In this document: positions 23,912-24,677 of the stretch, piece after piece
Position numbering within the stretch: position 1 is the stretch's first letter
How the letters are laid out: each line of letters starts with the position of its first letter
Assembly: GCA_023261465.1 (NCBI GenBank)
Contig: JAHFOW010000015.1
Span: 1 to 24,677 of the forward strand
Direction of reading: 5' to 3'
Source of the DNA: Planctomycetota bacterium
Lineage (GTDB): Bacteria > Planctomycetota > Brocadiia > Brocadiales > Brocadiaceae
DNA: 24,677 nt
Made by a program: the position numbers and the translations under genes
The notes under the pieces: model-generated
Seen by the model: only the letters and a program-made list of their open reading frames with translations
Told to the model about the DNA's origin: nothing
Database searches by the model: none

Positions 23912-23996
23912 TAAAAATGGCAATAGTGTAAACTATGGCGCATAAAGTAAAGGAGTTTGTGCCGACCCCCTATAACCTTAGTTACGGAGAGAAAAA
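23912..23996 (+). ncRNA. GEMM-I (c-di-GMP-I)-like riboswitch motif, probably degenerate
   Basis: GGCA is followed by a 5-bp stem ATAGT/ACTAT capped by the GNRA tetraloop GTAA (23923-23936), then GGCGCATAAAG (23937-23947) and, further on, AGTTACGG before a ribosome-binding site. This echoes the GEMM-I layout: GGCAAA, GNRA hairpin, GACGCAAAG, then a GGTTACCG-like 3' arm. There is an extra T inside the GCGCA-AAAG segment and the 3' arm is weak. An alternative stem GGCGCA/TGTGCC (23937-23942/23958-23963) is possible. It lies directly before a 27-codon ORF. Only a covariance-model search can decide. Confidence 0.3.
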
Positions 23997-24080
23997 ATGT
24001 CAAAGGAATTACAAAAAACTGTGCACATTGGCGCAGTGGCTGCTTTGCGACTTATGTGCCAAAACAATACAGTTTGTTAA
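23997..24080 (+). pseudogene. 27-codon ORF resembling a signal peptide; probable decayed exported-protein gene
   Basis: ATG at 23997 is preceded by GGAGAG with a 5-nt spacer. The 27 residues read like an export signal: Lys-containing N-terminus (MSKELQKT), a hydrophobic middle (IGAVAAL), then polar residues and a stop. No further coding continues convincingly in any frame before an IS-like end at 24139. I read it as the surviving 5' end of an exported-protein gene. It might also be a real small ORF. Confidence 0.35.
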
Positions 24081-24138
24081 AAATACTCTTACGCCAGCTT
24101 GCTTTTGATGGAAGTACGGGCAAGATTCCCCTGTATAA

Positions 24139-24275
24139 TGTACCCCAAAAACTGGACAGCATGTTAAGATAGAATAATCTGACTGCCGGAGGGCAGTCAT
24201 GGAAGATAAAAAGACCATGAGGATTACTGAGAGGAGGATATTTCAAGAGATGGAAAGTGAGGGAGTTTAAATAAT
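24139..24275 (+). mobile_element. Truncated IS3-type insertion sequence end
   Basis: TGTACCCCAAAAACTGGACA at 24139-24158 has the TG start and the CCCC-AAAA-TGGACA pattern typical of IS3-family terminal repeats. It is followed, at the usual distance, by a short ORF with a ribosome-binding site. No matching opposite end was found in the window, so only a left-end relic appears to remain. Confidence 0.45.
24199..24270 (+). CDS. Short 23-residue ORF, possibly a truncated IS orfA
   Basis: ATG at 24199 has GGAGG 6 nt upstream. That ribosome-binding site lies in and beside the loop of a perfect 7-bp hairpin, GACTGCC (24181-24187) with GGCAGTC (24192-24198), whose foot abuts the ATG. The peptide is short, charged and ends 5 bp before an intrinsic terminator. 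It begins MEDKKTMRITERRIFQ, compatible with an IS3-type OrfA N-terminus, but too short to assign. It may be a relic or a true small-peptide unit. Confidence 0.3.
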   Translation: MEDKKTMRITERRIFQEMESEGV

Positions 24276-24313
24276 AGCCTGGTATGTCAGAAATGGCATA
24301 CCAGGCTATTTTT
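24276..24313 (+). terminator. Strong intrinsic terminator
   Basis: A perfect 11-bp stem AGCCTGGTATG (24276-24286) with CATACCAGGCT (24297-24307), a 10-nt loop, then A and five T (24309-24313). It is the clearest Rho-independent terminator in the window, reads on the plus strand and follows the 23-codon ORF by 5 bp. Confidence 0.85.
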
Positions 24314-24455
24314 GTTTATAGTTATTAAACGGTTATTTCCAGGTTTATGGTATGGTAATCCACTGTTGGTGTAGACTCTTTTCGTCCTTCATGATTTCTC
24401 CCATTTATATCTTTCTATAACTTTATAAAAGTCCTCTGTGCGTTTTCTTAAACTT

Positions 24456-24662
24456 TTAAATTGGATACTTTATTGAAAAGGATTTATTAGGATAATTTAT
24501 TTTCAAAATAAACCTGCCTAAAAAGCTATTCACCCCTAATAAGACACCTGAAAGATTAGGCATGAAATCTATAGGTGTATCATCAATGGTATAAAGAAGT
24601 TTTCCAGATACAGGATGTGGATACCTTATGTGGATGTGGCAAGAAATATTCGCTGCAAAGCA
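24456..24662 (-). pseudogene. C-terminal fragment resembling a retropepsin-like aspartyl protease
   Basis: A minus-strand open frame without a start codon ends at 24456. It is closed upstream by an in-frame TGA at 24663-24665, 13 bp from the window edge. Its last part, GVLLGVNSFLGRF followed by ILKINYPNKSFSI, matches the usual C-terminal pattern of bacterial retropepsin-like proteins (LLG-x-D/N-FL-x-x-F, then D/N-YP-x-K-x-F-x-I). Either the gene is frameshifted near the window edge or only a relic remains. The catalytic D-T-G segment is not visible. Confidence 0.35.
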
Positions 24663-24677
24663 TCAAAGATAACGTAA
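24575..24677 (+). other. Open frame running off the right edge, unassigned
   Basis: After a TAG at 24572-24574 the frame stays open from a GTG at 24575 to the window end (34 codons), including LCGCGKKYSL. There is no convincing ribosome-binding site and it opposes the protease-like fragment on the other strand. It may be chance. Confidence 0.15.

Noticed and set aside
23957..24172. 71-codon plus-strand open frame across the relic zone
   Set aside because: It starts at a GTG inside the riboswitch-like motif, runs through the IS-like end and shows no coherent protein features.

Overview
The window is a chromosomal segment of moderate-to-low GC from a Gram-negative (two-membrane) bacterium with an anaerobic flavour. 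The Mla outer-membrane lipid system shows the diderm envelope, and an oxygen-sensitive-type 2-hydroxyacyl-CoA dehydratase/activase pair suggests anaerobic life. My best guess is an anammox-type planctomycete (Brocadiales, Kuenenia/Brocadia-like). That rests on overall gene style and codon use, not on a diagnostic gene, so treat it as inference. No rRNA, tRNA or CRISPR array is visible.

Layout. 1-1150: decayed mobile DNA, namely a 128-bp MITE-like inverted-repeat element, a frameshifted IS4-type transposase remnant and a short palindromic repeat. 1152-4958 (minus): a small heme-copper-oxidase-like membrane protein, an activase fused to a dehydratase-type subunit, and a second dehydratase-type subunit. 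5354-13171 (plus): ftsH, a PAS-GGDEF protein (overlapping ftsH by 4 nt), lon, a universal stress protein, archease and rtcB, which together read as a protein-quality-control, signalling and RNA-repair block. 13172-13720: a 549-bp gene-free stretch packed with different palindromes and direct repeats. 13721-15409 (plus): a UbiB/ABC1-family kinase-like protein. 15627-19382 (minus): an mla operon in the order mlaE-F-D-C-A, with a 10-bp inverted repeat over its likely promoter. 19637-20311 (plus): a stand-alone CoaB-like protein. A perfect 18-bp stem lies between it and convergent recG. 20474-23814 (minus): an ArsB/NhaD-like permease followed by recG. 23815-24677: a relic zone with a GEMM-I-like RNA motif and a 27-codon signal-peptide-like ORF, an IS3-type end, a 23-codon ORF with its ribosome-binding site in a hairpin loop, a strong intrinsic terminator, and a minus-strand fragment resembling the C-terminus of a retropepsin-like aspartyl protease.

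How the genes fit together. The FtsH-GGDEF-Lon set places a membrane PAS sensor between two ATP-dependent proteases. Its cyclase site is degenerate but its c-di-GMP inhibitory site is intact, so it may act as a c-di-GMP receptor. Archease is the known activator of RtcB. MlaA, C, D, E and F cover phospholipid transport between outer and inner membrane, without a MlaB. The dehydratase pair has all the parts of an ATP-driven low-potential reductase; its substrate cannot be read from sequence.

The most interesting points are the activase/dehydratase pair (possible double-cubane-type reductase), the ftsH-dgc-lon arrangement, the promoter-spanning inverted repeat and 9-bp poly-C tract of the mla operon, and the decayed riboswitch-like unit near the right end.
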